Origin: Cyanobacteria bacterium FACHB-63
GTDB lineage: Bacteria; Cyanobacteriota; Cyanobacteriia; Leptolyngbyales; Leptolyngbyaceae
Direction: 5' to 3'
Length of the DNA: 64,000 bases
NCBI GenBank assembly: GCA_014695255.1
Contig: JACJNX010000061.1
Location: forward strand, 310,001 to 374,000
Shown here: piece after piece, positions 1 through 8,254 of the stretch
How the letters are laid out: each line of letters begins with the position of its first letter
Position numbering within the stretch: position 1 is the stretch's first letter
Notes under the pieces: generated by a model
What the model saw: the letters and a program-made list of their open reading frames with translations, nothing else
Told to the model about the DNA's origin: nothing
The model's database searches: none
Program-made: the position numbers and the translations under genes

Positions 1-955
1 GTGTAAGCATCGGATCATTAATCGGAAATCGATCGCCCGCCTTCAACAATGGATAGTAATCGAGCAGACTTTCTTGATCGGGAATACGATCGCTCAATTC
101 CCTCAGTTCATCTGTTGTAAAAAAGTGCTGCAAAACTGCACCACCTGTATTAGAAGCGCCACCGACTAACCATCGATTGCCGAATCGATGACTATAAATT
201 CCAAAGTCAGATCGATCGACCCGAACATCACTCAATAGCTTTAGTACCAATGTTGATCCGAGCGAAGTGACTGCATCTCCACTCTCATTCGCTTGACTCG
301 CAATGAACGCCGCAATACTATCCGTCGTTCCCGCGCAGATTTGACAAGTGGATGGAATATTAAATCTCTCGGAGATTGCTGCTTGAATCGGTGCGATCGC
401 ATTTCCCGGTTCAACCACAATGGGCAACAATTCCCGCAACGGCAACCAATCGGGATACTCTAATCGCTCCACATCGTAACCGAGCTTCAAAGCATTGTGA
501 TAGTCACTGATTCCAAGCTGCCCGTGAAGCTGAAAGGCTAACCAATCTGCTTGATGTAGAAAGTATTGTGCATTAGAAAAGCTTTCATTATTGGCTTGCC
601 ACCAAAGCAATTTTGCAAGGCTAGAAGTTGCACTGATCACGGTATGTTGAGCAGGCGCAATTGATTTAATCTGCTCTAACACACTTGCACCACGAGCATC
701 GTCATACATCAAGGGTGCAGTAATCGGAACACCCGCACGATCGCACAATAACACCGTTGAAGACGTGCCATTAATTGCAATCCGATTCAACTGCGATCGT
801 ACCTCGATCGGCAATGTTTGAAGTAATTGCCATAGCATTTGATCCCAATCTAAAGAAGCGGTAACGGTGGTTTGTGCTGCGATCGCACCTTTGGAATTAA
901 TTGCGATCGCTCTTGCTCCAGAAGTTCCAAAATCAATTCCTAAAGATAAATTCAT
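1..955 (-). CDS. FGGY-family carbohydrate kinase (D-ribulose/xylulose kinase-like), 3' end outside window
   Basis: ATP-dependent sugar kinase of the FGGY family, cytosolic. The first 318 residues are visible on the minus strand from an ATG at 953-955; the stop lies beyond base 1. Seen: the N-terminal phosphate-1 loop LGIDFGTSGARA, the NGTSSTVLLCD strand, YDDARG, and the GTTDSIAAF and SLGSTLVLK segments that form the ATP fold. The compact N-terminus fits the cyanobacterial and plant sugar kinases shown to act on D-ribulose better than classical bacterial XylB; that substrate is inferred from family resemblance. Two HIP1 octamers sit within its first 80 bases (879-886 and 903-910). The upstream region is a long non-coding stretch. 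Confidence 0.85.
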   Translation of the reverse strand, partial: MNLSLGIDFGTSGARAIAINSKGAIAAQTTVTASLDWDQMLWQLLQTLPIEVRSQLNRIAINGTSSTVLLCDRAGVPITAPLMYDDARGASVLEQIKSIAPAQHTVISATSSLAKLLWWQANNESFSNAQYFLHQADWLAFQLHGQLGISDYHNALKLGYDVERLEYPDWLPLRELLPIVVEPGNAIAPIQAAISERFNIPSTCQICAGTTDSIAAFIASQANESGDAVTSLGSTLVLKLLSDVRVDRSDFGIYSHRFGNRWLVGGASNTGGAVLQHFFTTDELRELSDRIPDQESLLDYYPLLKAGDRFPINDPMLT

Positions 956-1272
956 TGAGCATTCAGCAATAATTCGGTCAATATTAGTTAGAAATTATAC
1001 AGCCCTTAAAAAGCTTGAATGGCTTAGAGCAAAGCAAAAGCTCTGCTCTAAGTTTAAGTTGAAAATCTACCTAGAGAAGATGCAAGGCAAATATCAGTGA
1101 TTTATCGTTACCATTAATAACGAAGTCCACTGAAACATGAAATGAAATATAAGAACTTAGCTTACAAATAGAGTACTTATTCCTCATCGTTTCTATCCTA
1201 GAAAGTAGATTACTGATCAAAGTCCTGATTGGCTGACAAAACTCTGAAAGTTCTTTCGCTCTTGTTGCTTTT

Positions 1273-1404
1273 CGCCCGTGAATAGAGTTCACGGTCTATC
1301 GGTACAAAGTCCGTTTTGAACGGACTCAAGAGAAAACGGTGATTGGCGTTCAACCTGTTGAAACAGATTTTTCTCAGATAGGTCGTGAATGGAATTCACG
1401 GGCG
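1273..1404. repeat. MITE-like element of nested hairpins
   Basis: Perfect 11-bp terminal inverted repeats, CGCCCGTGAAT at 1273-1283 and its complement at 1394-1404, bound a 132-bp block. Each end is itself a hairpin (1276-1294, 7-bp stem; 1384-1400, 6-bp stem), and a third hairpin with an 8-bp stem and 3-base loop lies at 1308-1326. It has no coding capacity. The design suggests a non-autonomous mobile element or a REP-like repeat; no transposase is present in the window. Confidence 0.6.
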
Positions 1405-1493
1405 GGGCAATGCAATAAACAAGATGCGATGAACGAAGATTTGTCAGTCAATCAGGAGCAAAGCCTACTGAAGAATTGAGCGATCAATCTATG

Positions 1494-1541
1494 TGCTTTG
1501 TATAGTGTTCCAATTATTGCTTTATATAGTGTTCCAATCCC
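1494..1541 (+). repeat. 24-bp tandem duplication before the CheB/CheR start
   Basis: Two adjacent units of period 24; the first 21 bases (1494-1514 and 1518-1538) match at 20 positions, with core TATAGTGTTCCAAT. It sits just before the likely ATG at 1555. If translation began at TTG 1498 it would encode an eight-residue repeat. It reads more like duplicated promoter or leader DNA. Confidence 0.55.
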
Positions 1542-1554
1542 CATTCTTCCTGTT

Positions 1555-3264
1555 ATGACTTCTTCCCCCCCCAGAGAAAACTCAAATGTTCCGCTCTCAG
1601 GTGGAGCCATGAACCCGACACAATCCCCTCAGAGCGATGCTCTCTTTCCTGTGGTTGGGATTGCTGCCTCAGCCGGTGGACTAGAAGCATTTACAGAACT
1701 TGTTAGCCATCTTCCGTCCGACACAGGTATGGCATTTGTGCTGATTCAGCACTTATCCCCTAACTATGAAAGCTTGCTGGCTGAAATTATCGGTAAAGCA
1801 ACTCAAATGCCGGTATATCAGGTGCAAGACCAGATGATCGTTGAGCCAAATAAAATCTATGTGATTCCGCCAAATACAGAAATGACGATCGCTAATAACA
1901 CCCTACATTTAGCGCCACGTCAGCGGAGCAAGGGCAAATACTTACCCGCAGATGTGTTTTTCGACTCATTAGCCGCCGATCGCGGAAACAAAGCAGTTGC
2001 AGTCGTGCTATCGGGCACAGATGGAGACGGGGCACAAGGATTAACCGAGATCAAAGTTGCAGGGGGTATAACGTTCGCTCAGTGTGATGCCACCGCAAAA
2101 TTTGACGGGATGCCAAGCACCGCCGTTGCTACCGGAAACGTCGATTTTGTAATGCCGCCCCAAGCGATCGCCGAACAAATTGCAACCTTTAGCCGTAAAC
2201 CCGCTTTATTTGACTCAAAGTCACTGCAATTCGTTAAGCAAGTCGCCCAACCCGGCGATGCCTTAACCCGAATTTTTGCAATGCTGCGAACCAAAACCGG
2301 CGTTGACTTTACCGCTTATAAACCCACCACGCTAAATCGCCGCATTCAGCGGCGGATGCTGCTCTATAAGCTCGAAACCCTAGAAGACTACGCCCAATAC
2401 CTCGAAGAACAGCCAGCTGAAGTGCAGGCATTGTATGAAGAAATTCTGATTCATGTCACCAGCTTCTTTCGCGATCCGGAAGTCTTTGAGAAACTGAAAA
2501 CGCGAGTTTTTCCCACGATTGGCCAAAACAAAACCGCAGACACTCCGATCCGAATTTGGGTCGCAGGCTGTGCGACCGGAGAAGAAGTCTACTCGATCGC
2601 TATCTGTCTGGTGGAGTTTCTTAGCTATTGTGCTACCCCTCCGCCGATTCAGATTTTTGCAACTGATATCAGCGAATCCGCGCTCAACAAAGCCAGAACA
2701 GGCATCTACTTAGACAACCAAATGTACGGGGTTTCACCAAAGCGCCGCGATCGCTTTTTTGTCCCCCTCCCCAATGGAGAGTATCAAGTTAGCAGCGCGA
2801 TTCGAGAACTGTGTGTATTTGCTCGACACAACATCGGTGGCGACCCGCCCTTCTCGAATCTCGATTTGATTAGCTGTCGCAACGTGCTGATTTATCTATC
2901 CGACCCGCTCCAAGAGCGGATTATGGCGTTATTTCACTATAGTCTTAACCTATCGGGCTTTTTGGTTCTCGGCACTTCAGAAAGCGTCAAAGCTGCTTCA
3001 GACTTGTTCAGTGCGATCGATGAGTCTGCTAAAATCTATGCTCGAAAGTTCAGCGCAAACCGTTCTCTGTTTGCATTTACCACACCTTCTTTCTCGCTTG
3101 CAAACGTCAATAGCCAGCAGCGTGTAACTGAAACCATCGCCAAATCCTTTGATCTAACGCGAGAAGTCGATCAACTGATTGCCAATCGATATGCGCCGAT
3201 CTCCGTCGTCGTCGATGACCAAATGCAGATTTTGTCATCGACGACGACATCGATCCTTACCTAA
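1555..3264 (+). CDS. CheB-CheR fusion, N-terminal half of a frameshifted hybrid kinase
   Basis: Methylesterase and methyltransferase modules of a CheB/CheR-type multi-domain sensor. Numbering from ATG 1555, CheB spans about residues 30-215 with its catalytic Ser39 (GIAASAGG), His66 (IQHLSP) and Asp156 (SGTDGDG). CheR follows with an N-terminal helical domain and an SAM-binding domain (WVAGCATGEEVYS, FATDIS, DLISCRNVLIYL). Alternative starts are TTG 1498 and ATG 1609; the latter has a GGTGGAG just upstream but very close. The frame ends at 3262-3264, where homologues continue into a PAS/kinase part; that part resumes in another frame at about 3237. Either the gene is inactivated, it makes two proteins, or there is a sequence error. 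It is not part of a visible chemotaxis operon. Confidence 0.8.
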   Translation: MTSSPPRENSNVPLSGGAMNPTQSPQSDALFPVVGIAASAGGLEAFTELVSHLPSDTGMAFVLIQHLSPNYESLLAEIIGKATQMPVYQVQDQMIVEPNKIYVIPPNTEMTIANNTLHLAPRQRSKGKYLPADVFFDSLAADRGNKAVAVVLSGTDGDGAQGLTEIKVAGGITFAQCDATAKFDGMPSTAVATGNVDFVMPPQAIAEQIATFSRKPALFDSKSLQFVKQVAQPGDALTRIFAMLRTKTGVDFTAYKPTTLNRRIQRRMLLYKLETLEDYAQYLEEQPAEVQALYEEILIHVTSFFRDPEVFEKLKTRVFPTIGQNKTADTPIRIWVAGCATGEEVYSIAICLVEFLSYCATPPPIQIFATDISESALNKARTGIYLDNQMYGVSPKRRDRFFVPLPNGEYQVSSAIRELCVFARHNIGGDPPFSNLDLISCRNVLIYLSDPLQERIMALFHYSLNLSGFLVLGTSESVKAASDLFSAIDESAKIYARKFSANRSLFAFTTPSFSLANVNSQQRVTETIAKSFDLTREVDQLIANRYAPISVVVDDQMQILSSTTTSILT

Positions 3265-3293
3265 AGCTGACTCCCGGTAGCACTGAGTTAAAT

Positions 3294-5729
3294 TTGCTGC
3301 GGATGGCGCGAGAAGGATTGTCGATCGCCCTTCGCACCGCAATTTATCGCGCTCAAGCTCAAAACGCTCTGATTCGACAAGAACAAGTTGAGATTGAATC
3401 GGATGAGCGCACAACGTTGCTCAATCTAGAAGTGATTCCGTTCCAGCCTGCAAACGCGAATACGCTTTATTTTCTGGTGATTTTTGAAGCGGTTTCGCCG
3501 CCGATCGCGCCCTCGATCGCACCCCCGACTGAACGACGAGAGCCAGAAGAGTTAGAGCGTGAAATCGTTCAACTGCGGCAAGCCCTCGCCGCCGCCGCTC
3601 AACGAGAACTTTCTGTCCAAGCTCATCTGCAAGCGGTGATTCAAGAGCAGAACTATCTCAATCAAAGTCTGAGAGTCGCCAACGAAGAAATTTTATCGAG
3701 CAACGAAGAACTGCAAAGCACAAATGAAGAACTGCAAACGGCGAAAGAAGAGATTCAAGCCACGAATGAAGAACTAGCGACAACAAATGAAGAACTCCGC
3801 AACCGCAATCTAAGACAAAACCGAGACAATAGCGACCTCAACAACTTCATCGACAGCATTAATGTCCCCATTCTGATGCTGACCAACGATCTGAGAATTC
3901 GCCGCTTTACTCCCGCCGCACAGCGCTTGTTTAATTTTATTCCTGGCGATGTCGGGCGACCATTTCACGACCTCCGCACCGATTTTGATGTGGATAATTT
4001 ACAAGCAATGGCTTTAGAGGTGCTAGACAGCCTCAACACAAAGGTACAAGAGATTCAAACTCAATCCGGCTACTGGTATGCGCTCCGCATTCGTCCGTAT
4101 CGCACGACCGAAAACCAGATCGACGGTGTGACGATGGTTTTCCTCGATATTGATGCGCTCAAACGCCATAGTGAAATGCTAGAAGTGGCGCGCAACTATG
4201 CAGAATCGATCATCGAAACCGTGCAAATCCCGCTTGTAGTAATCGATGCCGATCTACGAATCAGCAAAGTCAATCGAGCGTTCTACGAAACCTTTCAAGT
4301 TTCCCCTTCAGAAACCGCCTCTGCTTCTTTGTCCGAGTTAGCTGACGGACAGTGGGATCTTGCCGAACTACGATCGAGGCTTGAAGAAGTGCTAACTCAA
4401 GATCGTCCGATTCATAATTTTGAGGTGAGTCGTACTTTTGAGCGAATCGGGCAAAAAACCATGCTGCTGAATGCGTGTAAGCTGCAACGAGACGGAGATG
4501 CAGACATGATTTTGCTATCGATCGAAGACGTGACCGAGCGCGAGCAGCTTGAGCGTGAACGATTCGCCCGCCAACAGGCAGAAGCCCACAACCGCATGAA
4601 AGATGACTTTCTTTCCAATCTCTCGCACGAACTGCGGAACCCGCTCAACACGATGCTCGGTTGGGCAAAAATGCTTCGCACTCGCGCACGAAACGAAGCT
4701 TTGATCGATCGTGCTTCAGAAGTGATCGAGCGCAGCGCCAGCGTTCAATCTCAACTGATCGAAGATTTACTCGATGTCTCACGCATCACGAGCGGTAAAA
4801 CCAATCTCAACCGCCGTTCGATTGATGTGCGTTTAGTGGTTGAAGCGGCGATCGAGTCGATTCAACTTTCAGCCGACGCCAAAAACATTCAAATTGTCTC
4901 AGTCTTAGAACCTACGATCGTGCTGGGTGATGTCGATCGACTACAGCAAGTCATGTGGAACTTGCTCTCGAATGCAATCAAATTCACCAGTACCGGGGGA
5001 CGGATTGAAGTAATGCTGACCTCGATTGGAACCGAGGCGCAAATCCAAGTCAGCGACACTGGAAAAGGAATTCGATCGGACTTACTGCCGTATATTTTCG
5101 ATCGCTTCCGTCAAGGCGATTCCAGCACGACCAAAACAGAATCCGGGCTGGGATTGGGATTATCGATCGTCCGGCATTTGGTTGAACTGCATGGAGGTAC
5201 TGTGCAAGCAGAAAGTCCGGGTGAGCAACAAGGGGCAACCTTCACCGTTCGACTCCCACTGCAAACTCCGTCTCAAGTAGCGGCACCTTCCAGCACGCCA
5301 TCTGAATGGACGGCTTCTGTGGACACCGCGGACGAGCCTGTTTTAGACGGATTATGTGTCCTCACTGTGGACGATGAAGAGGATACTTCCAATCTTTGCA
5401 AATTAGTACTAGAAATGTACGGGGCTAAGGTGCGAAACGTCTATTCTGCAAGAGAAGCCTTAGCTGCATTGAGTGAAGCTCCCGATCGATACGATGTACT
5501 CATTTGCGATATTGGAATGCCCGAATACGACGGTCATTGGCTTATTCGGGAAATTCGATCGCGAAATGCCGAAGCAGGCGGGCAAATTCCAGCTGTTGCC
5601 CTCACTGCCTATGCTAATGAAACCGAGCGCCAACGAGCGATCGCATCTGGATTTCAGATGCACGTTGCTAAACCCATTGAGCCAGTTCAATTGGCACTAT
5701 TAGTTGCAAGCCTGACTAGACCCGTTTGA
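3294..5729 (+). CDS. PAS-histidine kinase-receiver, C-terminal half of the frameshifted CheB-CheR kinase
   Basis: Continuation of the preceding gene in a different frame. Recognisable sequence begins before the first possible starts (TTG 3294, ATG 3303), at about 3237, and no ribosome binding site precedes them. Order from 3294: the tail of CheR, a coiled coil (about 85-175) rich in NEELQSTNEEL-type repeats, a PAS10-like domain (about 180-290), a second PAS (about 300-415), a HisKA domain with H-box LSHELRNPLN (His445), an HATPase domain (N-box NLLSNAIKF, G-boxes DTGKGI and GLGLGLS), and a C-terminal receiver with phosphoacceptor Asp in ICDIGMPEYDG. All key kinase residues are intact, so decay, if real, is recent. 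Confidence 0.8.
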   Translation: MLRMAREGLSIALRTAIYRAQAQNALIRQEQVEIESDERTTLLNLEVIPFQPANANTLYFLVIFEAVSPPIAPSIAPPTERREPEELEREIVQLRQALAAAAQRELSVQAHLQAVIQEQNYLNQSLRVANEEILSSNEELQSTNEELQTAKEEIQATNEELATTNEELRNRNLRQNRDNSDLNNFIDSINVPILMLTNDLRIRRFTPAAQRLFNFIPGDVGRPFHDLRTDFDVDNLQAMALEVLDSLNTKVQEIQTQSGYWYALRIRPYRTTENQIDGVTMVFLDIDALKRHSEMLEVARNYAESIIETVQIPLVVIDADLRISKVNRAFYETFQVSPSETASASLSELADGQWDLAELRSRLEEVLTQDRPIHNFEVSRTFERIGQKTMLLNACKLQRDGDADMILLSIEDVTEREQLERERFARQQAEAHNRMKDDFLSNLSHELRNPLNTMLGWAKMLRTRARNEALIDRASEVIERSASVQSQLIEDLLDVSRITSGKTNLNRRSIDVRLVVEAAIESIQLSADAKNIQIVSVLEPTIVLGDVDRLQQVMWNLLSNAIKFTSTGGRIEVMLTSIGTEAQIQVSDTGKGIRSDLLPYIFDRFRQGDSSTTKTESGLGLGLSIVRHLVELHGGTVQAESPGEQQGATFTVRLPLQTPSQVAAPSSTPSEWTASVDTADEPVLDGLCVLTVDDEEDTSNLCKLVLEMYGAKVRNVYSAREALAALSEAPDRYDVLICDIGMPEYDGHWLIREIRSRNAEAGGQIPAVALTAYANETERQRAIASGFQMHVAKPIEPVQLALLVASLTRPV

Positions 5730-5861
5730 AACACCGCTTTCTCAATTGAAAAGACGAGTAAAGAAAACATTAAATTTATTCAACAAATCTACCCGAATCA
5801 AATTATTTCTCTTTAAAATAACGTTCAAAAATTAACTAAGTTTTGAGGAGAAACGGTATTA

Positions 5862-6197
5862 ATGTATACCTTTGATATTGTTGGAGTCTCTCCAATTTTG
5901 TCTTTCTTCAATCAACAACAAACCATAACTCAAAAAAATCTATCTACAGGAGTTGAATATGTCTCAACTTTTGAATGTACACTTGATGCTTTAATTCACT
6001 CAGTTGAAACAGTCAGCCCTCAGCACGAGTGGCATCTAGACCAAGTTGTCGGAACCGTTGTGAGTTTTTGGATGCAAAACTCCGATCTGGTTCATCACTG
6101 GAAAGATCGACTCCGAGATGCAGGAAAAGAAAGCCTTCTTGTAAGTCGTGTTGCCGATATTGACTCACTTAAAACTGAGTTTGAGTTATTACTTTAG
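5862..6197 (+). CDS. Hypothetical protein, 111 aa
   Basis: Not assigned to a named family. It is preceded by a good ribosome binding site (GAGGAGAAAC) 11 bases before the ATG. The protein is soluble by appearance, with no signal or membrane segment; it starts MYTFDIVGVSPILSFFN and ends in an acidic amphipathic helix. I have a weak impression of similar short proteins in other cyanobacteria. It follows the broken sensor kinase by 132 bp and precedes the aldo/keto reductase by 95 bp, so it could be its own unit. Function unknown. Confidence 0.6.
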   Translation: MYTFDIVGVSPILSFFNQQQTITQKNLSTGVEYVSTFECTLDALIHSVETVSPQHEWHLDQVVGTVVSFWMQNSDLVHHWKDRLRDAGKESLLVSRVADIDSLKTEFELLL

Positions 6198-6292
6198 TTA
6201 CATTAACTTAGCCTTATCCGAACTCTTTCTTGGGTAGGACGTAGGATTATAGCAAATACCGCTTAACTGAAAAACAGTTTAGAGGTGTTGCT

Positions 6293-7198
6293 ATGGAAAC
6301 TCAGGACAAAATAATGTCACTGCCGCATTTAAGAGAACTCGGAATTACGCGAGAAATGGTCTTCCCGATCGGGCTTGGCGGAATGCCAATGTCAATCCGC
6401 GATCGCCCACCAGAAGACCAATCGATCGACACCATTCACAAAGCGTTAGAACTCGGTGTTACCCTCATCGACACCGCCGATGCCTACTGTCGCGACGAAT
6501 CCGACAAGCATCACAATGAAAAACTCATTTACAAAGCGCTGCAACAATACACGGGTGATAAAAGCCAAGTCATGATCGCCACCAAAGGCGGATTGATGCG
6601 CCCGAATGGAGCTTGGACACAGAACGGCAATCCTGATCACTTACGTCAAACCATTCGCGAAAGCTTTGAAGCGTTGGGCGGAGACAAACCGATCGACATC
6701 TGGCAATATCACTCACCTGATCCGAACTATTCGATCAAAGAGGCACTCACTCCCGCCAAAGAAGCCCAAAACGAAGGCATCGTCCGCTATGTCGGCGTAT
6801 CCAACTTCAGCATCGATCAAATCAAACACGCTCGCGATGTCGTCGAAATTGTGTCAGTCCAAAATCAATACAATCCCTGGCATCGCAACCCCGAATTTGA
6901 TGGTGTCCTCGAATACTGTGAAGCAGAAGGCATTACCTTTTTACCCTGGAGTCCGCTCGGTGGCATGAGCCGCGTCAAACAGTTACAGCAGTTCACCGGG
7001 ATGACCGATCTCGCGGCTGAAAAAGGCTTATCAATTTACAGTCTGATTCTGGCGTGGATGCTCTCGAAATCTCCTTGCATTGTTCCGATTCCCGGAGCAA
7101 GCCGCCCAGAAACCATTGCTGACTCGATCAAAGCTGCACAAGTCCGACTCGATCCGCCGGAAATCGCGATCGTCGAAGATGCGATCGCAAACCTTTAA
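6293..7198 (+). CDS. Aldo/keto reductase
   Basis: NADPH-dependent oxidoreductase of the AKR superfamily, cytosolic, 301 aa, the usual length. Seen: the barrel start FPIGLGGMPMS, the catalytic Asp-Tyr stretch LIDTADAYC, the Lys motif MIATKGGL, the His/Gln region DIWQYHSPD, VRYVGVSNFS, and the cofactor-binding end PIPGASRPETIADS. GAGGTG before ATG 6293 supports the start. The substrate cannot be read from sequence. It is followed by a hairpin and the Hlip gene on the same strand 67 bp downstream. Confidence 0.88.
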   Translation: METQDKIMSLPHLRELGITREMVFPIGLGGMPMSIRDRPPEDQSIDTIHKALELGVTLIDTADAYCRDESDKHHNEKLIYKALQQYTGDKSQVMIATKGGLMRPNGAWTQNGNPDHLRQTIRESFEALGGDKPIDIWQYHSPDPNYSIKEALTPAKEAQNEGIVRYVGVSNFSIDQIKHARDVVEIVSVQNQYNPWHRNPEFDGVLEYCEAEGITFLPWSPLGGMSRVKQLQQFTGMTDLAAEKGLSIYSLILAWMLSKSPCIVPIPGASRPETIADSIKAAQVRLDPPEIAIVEDAIANL

Positions 7199-7204
7199 TC
7201 TCAG

Positions 7205-7249
7205 CTTCTTTACAAAACTCAATAGCATCTGTTAAGCTTTGTAAAGAAG
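7205..7249 (+). promoter_or_regulatory. 12-bp stem-loop between the reductase and the Hlip gene
   Basis: CTTCTTTACAAA at 7205-7216 pairs perfectly with 7238-7249 across a 21-base loop. It ends a few bases before the TAAGGA ribosome binding site of the Hlip gene at 7266. There is no T-run after it, so it is a weak terminator; a role as leader structure or mRNA stabiliser is possible. Confidence 0.45.
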
Positions 7250-7265
7250 TTAAGGAAAACACAAA

Positions 7266-7475
7266 ATGAGAAGCGGTTCAATTGTTGACGACCAAGGCAA
7301 GCTAAATAATTTTGCGATCGAACCTCAAATGTACGTCACTGACCAGCCTCAGTTCGGTTTCAATACCAACGCAGAACTCTTGAACGGTCGGCTTGCAATG
7401 ATCGGCTTCGTTTCGCTCCTGCTTTTAGAAGCCTTTACCGGACATGGCATCATCGGATTTTTAACCAGCCTATAA
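7266..7475 (+). CDS. High-light-inducible (Hlip) chlorophyll-binding protein
   Basis: Single-helix thylakoid membrane protein of the chlorophyll a/b-binding family, 69 aa. The signature is in the helix: NAELLNGRLAMIGFVSLLLLE, read as the ExxNxRxAMIGF-type pigment-binding motif with Glu, Asn and Arg all present, followed by the GHGIIGFL tail. The polar N-terminus of about 35 residues is typical of cyanobacterial Hlips. Such proteins bind chlorophyll and carotenoid, protect photosystem assembly and are induced by light stress; induction here is inferred. Ribosome binding site AAGGA precedes the ATG. A strong terminator follows directly. The exact Hli paralogue cannot be fixed. Confidence 0.92.
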   Translation: MRSGSIVDDQGKLNNFAIEPQMYVTDQPQFGFNTNAELLNGRLAMIGFVSLLLLEAFTGHGIIGFLTSL

Positions 7476-7494
7476 AATTCGCAATACTTTGTAA

Positions 7495-7528
7495 AAAAGG
7501 GTGACGCTATTAGTAGCGTCACCCTTTT
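7495..7528. terminator. Bidirectional intrinsic terminator
   Basis: Perfect 15-bp stem (7495-7509 with 7514-7528) and tetraloop TTAG; the A/T ends give a T-run on both strands. It lies between the convergent Hlip gene and the CGLD27 gene. Confidence 0.9.
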
Positions 7529-7547
7529 CTGTTTTATAAGTTCTGTT

Positions 7548-8039
7548 TTACAAAAAGAACCAAACTGCAACCCCGATCGTAATTCCGACCGCGATCGCTC
7601 CAAACGTCTTTTTCAATCGCTCCAGAATCGGCTGAACCTGATAACTCACCACTAGCCGATCCTGCGCCAATACTTCCGGTGGCTTTTCCCACATTTGCCC
7701 GTCATACCAGCCCGACTCTTCATAAAACACAGCTGAATTTAGCAACCGTCGCTGCACATACACCCATCCCAAATAAAGCCGCAACAACGCTAAACCTGGC
7801 AGTACGAGCGCCCCAGCCGACGCAAACAAAAGGAACTGCGGCAAATATTTTGCAGGCGGAAAGCTCACAGCCGCAACCGGGGCAGAAATAATCCAACTGA
7901 ATGCCCAAAGAACCGCGATCGGTTTGAGATAGCCGATGCGATCGAGCGTTGCCCACCGAAAAAACCAAGATTCCTTCAGGTCTTGATATTCGTTGATTGG
8001 TCGCTGTTCTTCAGGAACCGGACAACTAACTGAGTTCAT
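7548..8039 (-). CDS. CGLD27 family protein (DUF1230, Ycf36-like)
   Basis: Membrane protein of the CGLD27/DUF1230 family, which is conserved in cyanobacteria, algal plastids (ycf36) and plants and is thought to support photosynthetic function; the biochemical role is unknown. The N-terminus CPVPEEQRPINEYQDLKESW is the diagnostic motif of the family. Two central hydrophobic segments and one at the C-terminus (VGITIGVAVWFFL) suggest three membrane helices. ATG 8039 is chosen over the in-frame TTG two codons upstream. The conserved length is about 160 aa. It converges on the Hlip gene across the shared terminator. Confidence 0.85.
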   Translation of the reverse strand: MNSVSCPVPEEQRPINEYQDLKESWFFRWATLDRIGYLKPIAVLWAFSWIISAPVAAVSFPPAKYLPQFLLFASAGALVLPGLALLRLYLGWVYVQRRLLNSAVFYEESGWYDGQMWEKPPEVLAQDRLVVSYQVQPILERLKKTFGAIAVGITIGVAVWFFL

Positions 8040-8125
8040 GATCAAGCCGAGGAAAGGAAAACATACCGTTTAGTATAAAAGACTTAGCTAGAGGATGAAA
8101 GGAGAGGCTTGAAGAAACAGATTGT

Positions 8126-8254
8126 TTAGGAGAATGGTGTCTCTAATCCGAGCCACGATCGCACCGCTTCTTCAACTTGTGGCATTTGCTCTGCTGTCAA
8201 AGCGCCCAATTTTTTAATTAATTTGACATCTCGTTTCGGAATACTGCTGCTCAT
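8126..8254 (-). pseudogene. C-terminal remnant of a MazF/PemK-type toxin
   Basis: A 42-residue frame from ATG 8254 to TAA 8126-8128. Its sequence DVKLIKKLGALTAEQM followed by VEEAVRSWLGL matches the last helix region of MazF/PemK toxins. The N-terminal two thirds, with the RNA-binding and catalytic residues, is missing. It overlaps the antitoxin frame, which reads through into it out of frame, so an internal deletion removed the antitoxin end and the toxin start. It should be non-functional. Confidence 0.6.

Larger units (their letters stand above)
956..1554. other. Intergenic stretch of about 600 bp
   Basis: No convincing gene. It lies between the 5' end of the minus-strand sugar kinase and the CheB/CheR gene, so it should carry both promoters. 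The left part (956-1260) is AT-rich and featureless. The right part holds a 132-bp element with terminal inverted repeats (1273-1404) and a short tandem duplication (1494-1541). Small open frames here look random in composition. Confidence 0.6.

Noticed and set aside
867-1100. Plus-strand open frame of 77 codons
   Set aside because: It overlaps the sugar kinase 5' end in antisense and runs into AT-rich non-coding DNA; no ribosome binding site or motif.
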